Assembly: GCA_964510225.1 (NCBI GenBank)
Contig: CAZEAN010000115.1
Coordinates: 1 to 17,868 of the forward strand
From: CAZEAN01 sp964510225
Lineage (GTDB): Bacteria > Planctomycetota > Planctomycetia > Isosphaerales > Isosphaeraceae
Direction of reading: 5' to 3'
DNA: 17,868 nt
Part shown: positions 1-7,640 of the stretch, one piece after another
Position numbering within the stretch: the first letter of the stretch is position 1
How the letters are laid out: each line of letters starts with the position of its first letter
Notes under the pieces: model-generated
Seen by the model: only the letters and a program-made list of their open reading frames with translations
What the model was told of the DNA's origin: nothing
Databases searched by the model: none
Made by a program: the position numbers and the translations under genes

Positions 1-21
1 GTTATTGTCATGTCCTTCTAA

Positions 22-1635
22 GGTGAGAATGATAAGTCGATCGCGGTCTACGACTAGGCTCTCCGTCTCGACCCAACGTCTGCTCTCGCGTTCAACAACC
101 GAGGAAATGCGTGGCGGAACCAAGGCGAGTACGAAAAAGCGATCGCGGACTACGATCAAGCAATCGATCTTGATGTCACTTATGCTCCTGCGTTCAACAA
201 TCGCGGTTGGGCCTGGGACGACCTCGGCGAATACGAGAAGGCGATTGCTGACTACGACGAAGCGATCCGCCTCGATCCAGTCTATGATGCTGCGTTCAAC
301 AACCGTGGAGTGGCCTGGTCTAACAAAGGTGAGTATGAGAAGGCAATCGCCGACTACGATCTGGCGATCCGCCTCGACTCCAACGATGCGGTGGTGTTTC
401 GGAACCGTGGCGATGCTTGGCGCGACAAGGGTGAGAATGACAAGGCAATTGCCGACTACAGTCAGGCAATCCGCCTCGATCCGACCTATGCTTTCGCGTT
501 CACCAACCGTGGCGATGTCTGGCGCGACAAGGGGGATTACGAGAAGGCGCTCGCTGACTACGATGAGGCGATCCGCCTCGACCCCAGTTATGGGACGGCG
601 TTCAACAACCGAGGGCTCGCCTGGTACTACCAGAAGGACTACGAGAAGGCGATTGCCGACTACGATGAGGCGCTCCGTCTCGACCCCAGTGTTGCTGTGA
701 GGTACACCAACCGCGGCGACGCTTGGCGCAAGGAAGGGGATTACGAGAAGGCGCTTGCTGACTACGATGAAGCGCTCCGTCTCGACCCGACCTCTGGTGT
801 CACGTTCAACAACCGAGGGCTGATCTGGTACAACAGAAACGAGTACAACCGAGCGCTCGCGGACTACGATGAGGCAATCCGTCTTAGCCCAGACGATCCT
901 GTAATGTTGACCAACCGTGGCGATGCCTGGCGCATCAAAGGTGAGACTGACAAGGCGCTTGCTGACTACGATGAGGCGCTCCGTCTTGACCCGAGTTATG
1001 GGACGGCGTTCAACAATCGGGGGCTCGCCTGGTCCGACAAAGGTGAGTATGACAAGGCAATCGCGGACTACGATGAGGCAATTCGTCTCTATCCCGACGA
1101 TGCGGTAGTGTTTCGGAACCGTGGCGATGCCTGGCGCGACAAGGGTGAGGATGACAAAGCGATCGCTGACTACGATGAAGCGCTCCGCCTCAACCCGTCT
1201 TATGCCGTCGCGTTCAACAATCGAGGACTGGCTTGGTTCAATAAAGGCGACTATGACAAGGCCCTCGAGGACTATGACGAATCGCTCCGTCTTAACCCAT
1301 CGGATGCCGTGGTGTTGACCAACCGTGGCGATGCTTGGCGTAATAAAGGTGAGTATGACAAGGCAATCGCGGACTACGACCAGGCGTTGAAGATCGACCC
1401 CACCTATCCCTCAGCGTTCAACAGGCGGGGGATTGCTTGGTACAACAAGATGGACTACGAGAAGGCGATCGCTGACTACGACGAAGCGATTCGCCTCGAC
1501 CCCACCTATGGGATCGTGTTCTATAATCGGGGTTTGGCCCGGTACAAGAAAGGCGACTACAACGAAGCCCGAGCCGACTACGACGAAGCGGTCCGTCTCG
1601 ATCCCAAAACGACCAGAGAGTATTATGATGAGTAA
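22..1635 (+). pseudogene. TPR-array protein, 5'-truncated or nonsense-broken
   Basis: The reading frame encodes fifteen consecutive 34-residue tetratricopeptide units (82-1611) and a short tail, TREYYDE. Each unit reads roughly NRG.AW...G.Y.KAIADYDEAIRLDP, the typical TPR helix-turn-helix used for protein-protein contacts. No enzymatic domain, signal peptide or membrane helix is visible. The only usual start codon in frame is a GTG at 310, but it lies inside the third unit (the V of NNRGVAW), so it is unlikely to be the real start. The same frame continues upstream as TPR sequence to about base 22 and is broken by TAG at 55-57, where other units have GAG (Glu), and TAA at 19-21. I infer a decayed or truncated copy of a longer gene. 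A shortened protein starting at 310 (441 aa) or at a non-canonical codon remains possible. It converges on the peptidase gene, with 41 bases between the stops. Confidence 0.7.
82..1611 (+). repeat. Fifteen tandem 102-bp TPR units, partly in 204-bp pairs
   Basis: Units begin every 102 bases from 82 (82, 184, 286 and so on to 1510). From the sixth unit on, units with NRGLAW (or NRGLIW, NRGIAW, NRGLAR) alternate with units carrying NRGDAW, giving a higher-order period of 68 residues (204 bases). The DNA itself is conserved: the stretch around 388-450 is nearly the same as the stretch around 1102-1164. This points to tandem duplication of two-unit blocks, or gene conversion, rather than selection on the protein alone. 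Confidence 0.9.
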
Positions 1636-1676
1636 TACTCATTAGACAAATTCGCGATCGGCATTGATAGTGGACA

Positions 1677-2606
1677 TCATCTCGGTACGACGGTTGTTCC
1701 AAACCAGGCAAGCCAGGTCAAGGTAACCTGTCCGACTCCGCCGAGTGAGGCCGGGGAACAGGCGTCGGGGAGATCATCAATCGTATGCCACTGAGGATAG
1801 TCGAGGTCGACCAACGCGATCGACGGGATCCCGACACTCAAGAGTGGGAGATGATCATCTTCAACGAAGGGACCGAGTTCCGTGATCGGACCGAAACCAG
1901 GGGCTTGGATCAGTTCGGCGATCTCCCAGATCTCTGCGACGAAGCTTGGGGCAAGCTCGAAGCTAAACCCCTCCGGGCGAAGTTGCATCGATCGACCGGC
2001 GATCAGATCGAGGACCAGTGCAGCCTCATAGCGTCTTGGGTCTCCCGACCGACAGGTCGATTGGTAATCGGCGGCGAACCAGCGCGAGCCAAGGCAATAG
2101 GTCCCAGACTCACCAATCACGAATTCTTCAGCATCAAAGACAACCAGATCGATGCCGACTGAAACGAGGCTAACCAGTTCAGTGAGATGTCGGGCAAGCT
2201 CCATCAATGCCGAGACTCCTGAGGCACCATCATTAGCTCCTAGGAAGGGTTGGAGCCGACGTTTCGGATCCGACTCCAGATCAGCGTGTGGTCTGGTGTC
2301 GCCATGAACACCAATCAGGACTCGGTATTGCCGTTCCGACGCCCAGGACCCGCGGAGATTGACAAGTTCAACCGGATCACCACTGATCGGGTGAAGCCCC
2401 TGAAACACTTGAAGATCAACGGTGGCACCTCTCTGACAGAAGTGATCGGTAACGAGCTGTCGTTGAAGCCGGATCCCCATTGAACCGCTCGGTCGAGGTC
2501 CGATTGCAGCGAGACGGACGAGATCGGCGAAGGCACGATCTCTATCGAACCGGCGCCCCCAACGGATTGCCTCAACTGCAACCGAAGCGTTCTGATGATG
2601 GCTCAA
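1677..2606 (-). CDS. M28-family Zn peptidase, glutaminyl-cyclase-like
   Basis: A 309-residue cytoplasm-style protein with no signal peptide. The family order of metal and catalytic motifs is visible: HGD with His101, GANDGASG with bridging Asp126, FDAEE with general base Glu160 and ligand Glu161, LDL with Asp200, and WHTIDD with His274. The EDDHLP motif (249-254) and the LGSRWFA segment resemble bacterial and animal glutaminyl-peptide cyclotransferases more than classical aminopeptidases. It may therefore cyclise N-terminal Gln or cleave N-terminal residues; the substrate is not deducible. The start is TTG at 2606-2604, and TTGA overlaps the TGA stop of the upstream sulfatase by four bases, which suggests translational coupling. 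No in-frame ATG precedes the conserved domain. It is the last gene of the four-gene minus-strand cluster. Confidence 0.83.
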   Translation of the reverse strand: MSHHQNASVAVEAIRWGRRFDRDRAFADLVRLAAIGPRPSGSMGIRLQRQLVTDHFCQRGATVDLQVFQGLHPISGDPVELVNLRGSWASERQYRVLIGVHGDTRPHADLESDPKRRLQPFLGANDGASGVSALMELARHLTELVSLVSVGIDLVVFDAEEFVIGESGTYCLGSRWFAADYQSTCRSGDPRRYEAALVLDLIAGRSMQLRPEGFSFELAPSFVAEIWEIAELIQAPGFGPITELGPFVEDDHLPLLSVGIPSIALVDLDYPQWHTIDDLPDACSPASLGGVGQVTLTWLAWFGTTVVPR

Positions 2607-4399
2607 GGTTCGATCCGAATTCGTCTGAGGATCACTCCCTTCAAGTCGAGGACGCCAAGACCTGGGACTTCAGTGGCACGGAGGGTCAACTGGTGCTCGC
2701 CTTGAGGAAGTTTCAGGGTCCCGAGCTTCAGGGTCATCCATTCCTTTTCGAACGCTTCACCAGTCCAATGGCCGTCCTTGTTGCGCCGCCCTCGGGGTAA
2801 TCGATCGGGACTCGGGATCGGCTCCGGATCGTGTGCCACCAAAACGGTCCCTTGCGTTTTCTGATCACCGACTTGGCCTTCGACCTGAGCCCCAAGATTT
2901 GCTTCAGGGCAGGTGTATTTAAGGATCAGATCATAGTCACCAGGTTCGATGACCTCGATTTCCCAATCGATCCGATCATCCGTGTCGTCCCAATTGGTGA
3001 TCCAGTCGTTCGCCCAGCCGGCGGTCGCCCAAAAGCGGACCGACCCGGAGAGACGAGCATCTTGTGCAGGGAGTTCGGTTGTATCTCGTTGAGGATGGCC
3101 GACCGGGATCGGGAACGGCCCGATCCCTGTACTGCTGACATCGTCGAACCAGCGATCATAGGCCGTCGCGAACTCTTCGGTGATCGAGGGGAGTTCCTCT
3201 GCGAGGTTCCGGGATTCAGTCGGATCGCTAACCATATCGTAGAGCTGCGCTGTTCCCCCTTCACGGACGTAACGGTAGCGCTGAGAACGAACCGAGCCTG
3301 GTGCCGGACTCAAGCCAGTCGGCCGTCGATACTGATGTGTAAAGATCATCCGATCAGGCCACTCTGGTTCGTAACCATCGAGCAACGGGACCAGACTAAC
3401 ACCGTCAAACTTCCGCGACACTGATTCCGGCGTTCTTACACCAGTCAATTCGAGGATCGTGGGCATCAGATCGATGTGAGCGGAGAGTTGGCTCACTGTC
3501 GTTCCAGGGGCAATCTTGCCGGGCCATCGAATGAAGAGAGGGACCCGGACGCCACCTTCATGAACCGACCCCTTCTGTCCTCGCATGAAGCCGTCGTAAC
3601 GGTTCGAATTCGCCCCATTGTCCGTTAGGAATAAGACGATTGTGTTCTCAGCCAGATTGAGCTGTTCTAAGGTCTGCAAGAGCCGATCGAGATTCTGATC
3701 GATGTTCTCTACCATCCCATAGACCGACGCAAGCTTATCCTCGGACCCTCGATCCTTGTACTTTTGGAAGAACTGATCTGGGACTTGATCGGGACTGTGG
3801 GGGGTGTTGTATGGAATGTAACAGAAGAAGGGTTCGTGCTGATGCTCCTCGATGAACTGAATCGCTTCATTGGTGAGGGCGTCGGTAATGTAACCTTCGG
3901 TCCGGAATTCTTCCCCATTACGCTCAAGGATTGTATCGAAGTAGTTGTTCCAGTGACCTCCACAGAACCCGACAAAGGTATCGAACCCTTGACCGTTCGG
4001 ATGTCGAGGGTACTGTGCACCGTTGTGCCACTTCCCGAAGCAACCCGTCGCATAGCCCGCTTCTTTGAGAACTTCCGCGATAGTGACTTCTGAAGCCCGC
4101 ATCGCTTCTAGCCCACCGGTCACCCAAGCTGTCCCCGTCCGAAGGTGGTACCGTCCTGTCAGTAAGCTTGCTCGGGTCGGTGCACAAACGGGACTCACCA
4201 GAAATCGGTCGAATCGGGCTCCTTGACCAGCAAGGAGGTCGAGTGTCGGGGTCTCGATTAAGGGGTTACCGTGAGCCCGGATGTCACCCCACCCCTGATC
4301 GTCGGTCATGACCAAGAGGATATTAGGCGGTTGTTCGTCGGCGATCGTCGGAAGGCCGATCACCAACGAAGCCGCCAGTCCGATAAGACCCTGTCGCAT
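2603..4399 (-). CDS. Secreted sulfatase with C-terminal beta-sandwich domain
   Basis: A 598-residue type I (formylglycine-dependent) sulfatase. An N-terminal hydrophobic signal of about 20 residues ends near TIA-DEQ, so export is likely. The catalytic-site signature C-x-P-x-R is CAPTR at 72-76, with Cys72 the residue converted to formylglycine. Metal and substrate residues are visible: Asp33-Asp34, GKWH at 122-125, His201 in NTPHSP, Asp260-Asn261 in LTDNG, and Lys276 in GQKGSVHEGG. Residues from about 447 form an extra domain (ARLSGSVRFW... to ...GVILRRI) resembling an accessory carbohydrate-binding beta-sandwich. Planctomycetes carry many such enzymes for desulfating algal or host polysaccharides; the exact substrate is unknown. 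The ATG at 4399 is preceded by GGAG at a good distance. The gene lies 35 bases after maf and overlaps the peptidase gene. Confidence 0.92.
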   Translation of the reverse strand: MRQGLIGLAASLVIGLPTIADEQPPNILLVMTDDQGWGDIRAHGNPLIETPTLDLLAGQGARFDRFLVSPVCAPTRASLLTGRYHLRTGTAWVTGGLEAMRASEVTIAEVLKEAGYATGCFGKWHNGAQYPRHPNGQGFDTFVGFCGGHWNNYFDTILERNGEEFRTEGYITDALTNEAIQFIEEHQHEPFFCYIPYNTPHSPDQVPDQFFQKYKDRGSEDKLASVYGMVENIDQNLDRLLQTLEQLNLAENTIVLFLTDNGANSNRYDGFMRGQKGSVHEGGVRVPLFIRWPGKIAPGTTVSQLSAHIDLMPTILELTGVRTPESVSRKFDGVSLVPLLDGYEPEWPDRMIFTHQYRRPTGLSPAPGSVRSQRYRYVREGGTAQLYDMVSDPTESRNLAEELPSITEEFATAYDRWFDDVSSTGIGPFPIPVGHPQRDTTELPAQDARLSGSVRFWATAGWANDWITNWDDTDDRIDWEIEVIEPGDYDLILKYTCPEANLGAQVEGQVGDQKTQGTVLVAHDPEPIPSPDRLPRGRRNKDGHWTGEAFEKEWMTLKLGTLKLPQGEHQLTLRATEVPGLGVLDLKGVILRRIRIEP

Positions 4400-4434
4400 G
4401 GTCTGTTCTCCAGTTGGCCGTTGTCTGAGATTTC

Positions 4435-5025
4435 TCAGGTAAGTTTGAACTCGGCGCTCAAGTGGGGGTAGTCCCGGAGCAGTCGCTCGAGCCGCTCCAT
4501 GGGGAGGCCAGCGACGTTCGACCAGCTTCCCGACTGGACGGTAACGAACGGGTCGTCATCCTGCACCCCATACGCCCCCGCTTTTCCTTCCCAACGACCT
4601 GAATCAAGGTGTTCACGACGCTGCTCCTCCGTAAGCTTTCGGACTTGGACGACGCTCTCCTCGACAGCACCAATCCATTCGTATCGGTCCGATCGATACA
4701 AGCAGAGCCCTGTGAAGATCAAGACTGCTCTCCCTTCCTGCGCCCGGAGCATCCGTTCTGCATCGTTCCGATCGACCGGCTTGTTCAATAGGACTCCGTC
4801 CAGGGCGCAGGTGGTATCCGCTGCCATCACTAATCCTTCGGAGTGCCGAGCGGCGACTGAGTGTGCTTTTCTCCAGGCCAGTTCAGCAACATAGGCGGCG
4901 GGATCGACTGGGCCTTCCGGCTCTGGTTCGTCGATTCCCGAAGGATCAATCGTCAGCGCATATCCAGCCGCAGCGAGTAGTTGCCGACGTCTCGGTGAGG
5001 CACTTGCGAGGATCAGTCGATACAC
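4435..5025 (-). CDS. maf: Maf-family nucleoside triphosphate pyrophosphatase
   Basis: Hydrolyses non-canonical or surplus nucleoside triphosphates (dTTP/UTP and modified forms in the YhdE-type subgroup) to monophosphates in the cytoplasm. The signature SASPRRRQLL lies at the N terminus, followed by LAWRKAHSV, the catalytic-Asp segment AADTTCALDG (Asp70), NKPVDR, TGLCL, and the C-terminal GKAGAYGVQ motif. The frame is open further upstream to 5196, but that extension is low-complexity and overlaps the oxidoreductase gene. I chose the GTG at 5025 because AGGTG lies about 7 bases upstream and the resulting 196 residues match the family length. The GTG at 5034 is the alternative. AADTTC replaces the usual AADT-V-V, a minor oddity. 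It sits 40 bases after the oxidoreductase stop, probably in one transcript with it. Confidence 0.9.
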   Translation of the reverse strand: MYRLILASASPRRRQLLAAAGYALTIDPSGIDEPEPEGPVDPAAYVAELAWRKAHSVAARHSEGLVMAADTTCALDGVLLNKPVDRNDAERMLRAQEGRAVLIFTGLCLYRSDRYEWIGAVEESVVQVRKLTEEQRREHLDSGRWEGKAGAYGVQDDDPFVTVQSGSWSNVAGLPMERLERLLRDYPHLSAEFKLT

Positions 5026-5065
5026 GGAAAACACCTGCCATCGGGAGCATCTGGAGTGGACGTGA

Positions 5066-6358
5066 TCAAGCCTGATCGGGGATGACGAACGGGGCTCGGT
5101 ACGTCCTCCGGGTGAGCGCTTGGGCGTCAGGATCCTCAAGGATTGTCTCAGTCTTGGGATCGAATCGGAGTGAATGTCGGCCGGTCCGGTATGCAATGTT
5201 GATCAGATGGGCAAGCGATGCTGAGTGGTGTCCCTCTTCAATGTCGGCGTGCGGTCTTCGGTCTTCGATTGATTTGACTGCATCAACGAAGTCGAGCAGG
5301 TGGGGTTCGTTGGTGGTTCGTGCAGGCTGATCCTTTACCAGTTCGTTCCCCAGGTAGAGCCGATAACCAGCGCGTCCGATCTCGATCCGCCCTTCCGTCC
5401 CGTAGAACGTCACACCATTCTCAAAGCCGAGTTCTGTGTAGGGAGCCCAGTCACGTTGCTCAAACACCAGGAGCTTTGAGGTCTCGGGAAAGGTGAAGGT
5501 TGCGACCACAGTGTCCGGAGTTTCCCATCGTGTGTTCTTTGTCTGGAGGACTGTACAGGAGAGGGTCTCAGGAAGTCCGACCCCCAATCCCCAGCGGGCA
5601 ATATCGAGGTCATGAATCCCGTCGTTACCAACATCACCCGTCCCATAGTCCCAGAACCAATGCCAAGTGTAGTGGAAGCGATGGGGATGGAACGGACGTT
5701 CTGGGGACGGTCCGAGCCAGAGGTCGTAATCGACGCCGTCGGGTACGGGTTCTGCGCGTTGGGCTGCTAAGTTAGGACGTCGTTGACTATTCCAAGCGGT
5801 CGCTTGGATGACCTCACCAATCCGACCAGCCTGGAGGAGTCCGACCGCCTCGTTGTAGTGGGGAGCACTCCGATTCTGGGTTCCAACCTGGATCACTCGG
5901 CGCTCGGCACGAGCGACGTCGACCATCCGTCTCCCCTCCCAGAGGGTGTGTGACGCTGGCTTCTCAACATAGACATGCTTACCAGCCTGAGAGGCCATGA
6001 TGGCGGCGGGAGCATGCCAATGATCAGGGGCGGCAACGACGAGTCCGTCCACCGAGGGGTCGTCAAGGACTCTCCGTAAATCGGTCAAGGTTGCTGGAGT
6101 TCTACCCTGACGATCGCTGACCTCGGCAACAACCTGATCAAAGAGCCGGGAATCGACGTCGATCAAGTGTGTGACTTCCGTTGCGTCGAGCCCAGCGAAT
6201 CCCCTGGCGAGATCCCGTCCTCGACCCCGGATCCCCATCACCGCAAGGTTAAGGCGATCGGAAGGAGGACGTTTTGCCGATGTCGTTGAGACGACGAGCA
6301 GGCTGCTCGCCATTGAAGTCCCTGCCAAGAAGGTCCGTCGGCTGAGTTGGTTGGTCAT
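5066..6358 (-). CDS. Tat-exported Gfo/Idh/MocA oxidoreductase
   Basis: A 430-residue NAD(P)-dependent sugar or polyol dehydrogenase-type protein. The N terminus carries a twin-arginine signal, SRRTFLAG with Arg7-Arg8, followed by a hydrophobic stretch ending near TTSA, so the folded enzyme is exported with its cofactor. The Rossmann nucleotide-binding loop is GIRGRGRDLARG (42-53). The family motif EKPASH is at 132-137, and the catalytic-site segment NDGIHDLDIARWG (245-257) contains His249 and Asp252. The C-terminal half has the usual beta-sheet dimerisation fold (FYGTEGRIEI). Planctomycete genomes contain many such proteins beside sulfatases, and I infer a role in periplasmic handling of sugars released from sulfated glycans. 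The ATG at 6358 has GAGGGAG about 10 bases upstream. It is the first gene of the minus-strand cluster and faces the divergent regulator gene across 413 bases. Confidence 0.92.
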   Translation of the reverse strand: MTNQLSRRTFLAGTSMASSLLVVSTTSAKRPPSDRLNLAVMGIRGRGRDLARGFAGLDATEVTHLIDVDSRLFDQVVAEVSDRQGRTPATLTDLRRVLDDPSVDGLVVAAPDHWHAPAAIMASQAGKHVYVEKPASHTLWEGRRMVDVARAERRVIQVGTQNRSAPHYNEAVGLLQAGRIGEVIQATAWNSQRRPNLAAQRAEPVPDGVDYDLWLGPSPERPFHPHRFHYTWHWFWDYGTGDVGNDGIHDLDIARWGLGVGLPETLSCTVLQTKNTRWETPDTVVATFTFPETSKLLVFEQRDWAPYTELGFENGVTFYGTEGRIEIGRAGYRLYLGNELVKDQPARTTNEPHLLDFVDAVKSIEDRRPHADIEEGHHSASLAHLINIAYRTGRHSLRFDPKTETILEDPDAQALTRRTYRAPFVIPDQA

Positions 6359-6771
6359 GGGCCGGACTCCCTCTCTTTGATTCGGGTTGATCTGCGACCA
6401 GGCTTACAGTTTGATAAGTGTCACTACGACTTCGATGTCATCCCAACCACTGTTCCTTAGAGACATCGAAGTTGATCCTTGTTGCATCGTAGCTACTCCA
6501 GAAACCGTAACAAAGGGGCAACCCGATCGCGCAAACAGACCAATCCCGATCATCATCGTCAAAGAGGGGTGAGCGATCAGGATTCCGGTAGCGTGGTCGT
6601 GGAATCTGGGTAACAAGTTCTCTAGACTAGACGCCAACCCCTGAAGGCGCCTACGATTTGGAGGTGATCCAAAGTCTGCATTGACGTCCGAGGCATCACC
6701 ATCTCATCTAAAAAGTCTTAAAACGACACAATCCATTGAAGTCGACGGACGCGATAACGAGAGGGCAAGTG
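6359..6771. other. Divergent intergenic region with regulatory candidates
   Basis: A 413-base stretch between the oxidoreductase (left, minus) and the receiver-ATPase gene (right, plus). Short open frames here have no recognisable domain. It holds a perfect 11-bp inverted repeat (6429-6472) and a TTGACG hexamer (6681-6686) followed about 20 bases later by an A/T-rich patch, TCTAAAAAG. That spacing is too long for a confident sigma-70 promoter. Both promoters of the flanking gene sets must lie here if neither is read through from outside. Confidence 0.55.
6429..6472. promoter_or_regulatory. Perfect 11-bp inverted repeat, possible operator or leader hairpin
   Basis: ACTTCGATGTC at 6429-6439 and GACATCGAAGT at 6462-6472 are exact reverse complements, with 22 bases between the arms. 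Centre-to-centre spacing is 33 bases, about three helical turns. It lies 70 to 114 bases upstream of the oxidoreductase start. No run of T follows on either strand, so it is not an obvious terminator. A dimer-binding operator or an mRNA leader hairpin are the main options. Confidence 0.45.
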
Positions 6772-7635
6772 ATGCGGACTGCCCTGGTTGTTGAAGACGA
6801 TCCTGATCAAGCGGAATTGGCCGCGGCATTTCTGAAGCTCCGCCAATTGGAGCCGACGATCGCCTTGAACGGTCGGACCGGGTTGGAGCTCGCGCGCCAG
6901 GAGCATCCTGACCTCATCCTCCTCGACATCATGCTCCCCGATCTCGACGGGTTTGAGGTCTGTCAGTCTCTCCGTGCCGACGCAGAGACGATGAGTCTCT
7001 GCGTGGTGATGCTCACCGCGATGCATGCCGATGCCTACCGACGACAAGGTTTCAGGGTTGGGGCGGATGCTTATGTCACCAAGCCGTACGGCCCGGAAGA
7101 TCTCTTCCGAGCGATCGACCTCGTTCAGCAGAAACAGGACTTTCGAGATCAGGAGGGAGTCCGTGGCGAGATCGAGATTGAACTGAACAGCGCCCCAGAG
7201 TTTCTCCGCTCGGTGAATGACTTCCTCCTTGGACTTTACCGGGCATCCCCGCTGAACTCTCGACAGATTCAGCAGTTGCAGCAAGCAGTCCTTGAAATGG
7301 GTCAAAATGCGATCGAGTGGGGGAATCGACAACGTCTCGAATTGACCGTAAAGATGACGTATCGATTGTACACTGATCGAATTGAGATCAAGATCCGCGA
7401 TCAGGGAACTGGGTTCGACCTCGATGACCTCCCCCATGCGGCGGCCTCGAAGCATGATCCACTCTCTCATATGGAGGTCCGTGAGCAGCTCGGACTCCGA
7501 GAAGGAGGCTTTGGCCTCTTGATCGCTCGTGGAATGCTTGATGAGATGCGATACAACGATAAAGGGAATGAAGTGACCCTGATCAAACGGTTCCTTGAGC
7601 GCGGCGCTTCAGAAACCGAAGGGTCGGAGGGCTGA
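6772..7635 (+). CDS. Response regulator: receiver fused to RsbW-like HATPase
   Basis: A 287-residue cytoplasmic signalling protein. Residues 1-120 form a CheY-like receiver: acidic pocket Glu8-Asp9-Asp10, phosphoacceptor Asp52 in LILLDIMLP, Thr82 in LTAM and Lys104 in TKPYG. Residues about 135-275 form a GHKL ATPase of the RsbW/SpoIIAB type: N box EMGQNAIEWGN (Asn179), G1 box DQGTG (210-214) and G2 box GGFGL. No HisKA dimerisation helix or His box is present, so it resembles a phosphorylation-controlled anti-sigma or switch kinase rather than a sensor kinase. The ATG at 6772 is chosen because GAGGG lies 6 bases upstream; the frame is open back to a TTG at 6736, without similarity to the family. 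Its stop is 5 bases before the next gene, the likely cognate kinase. Confidence 0.88.
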   Translation: MRTALVVEDDPDQAELAAAFLKLRQLEPTIALNGRTGLELARQEHPDLILLDIMLPDLDGFEVCQSLRADAETMSLCVVMLTAMHADAYRRQGFRVGADAYVTKPYGPEDLFRAIDLVQQKQDFRDQEGVRGEIEIELNSAPEFLRSVNDFLLGLYRASPLNSRQIQQLQQAVLEMGQNAIEWGNRQRLELTVKMTYRLYTDRIEIKIRDQGTGFDLDDLPHAAASKHDPLSHMEVREQLGLREGGFGLLIARGMLDEMRYNDKGNEVTLIKRFLERGASETEGSEG

Positions 7636-7640
7636 TCATC

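Noticed and set aside
5..700. 231-codon open frame overlapping the TPR array in another frame
   Set aside because: Its Arg/Ser/Thr-rich repetitive translation is the out-of-frame shadow of the TPR repeats; the TPR frame is the meaningful one.
1628..1642. ATGAGT-AAT-ACTCAT hairpin between the convergent TPR and peptidase genes
   Set aside because: The six-base AT-rich stem has no following T-run and overlaps the stop codon; too weak to call a terminator.
5026..5196. N-terminal extension of the maf reading frame
   Set aside because: It is low-complexity, overlaps the oxidoreductase gene and lies before the conserved SASPRR start region; GTG 5025 has a better ribosome site.
6681..6712. TTGACG with downstream TCTAAA as a sigma-70 promoter for the signalling operon
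   Set aside because: The spacer is about 20 bases and the -10 match is poor, so it is mentioned only in the intergenic entry.
6718..7470. 250-codon minus-strand frame opposite the receiver-ATPase gene
   Set aside because: It is an antisense shadow with no domain, while the plus strand carries a full receiver and ATPase.
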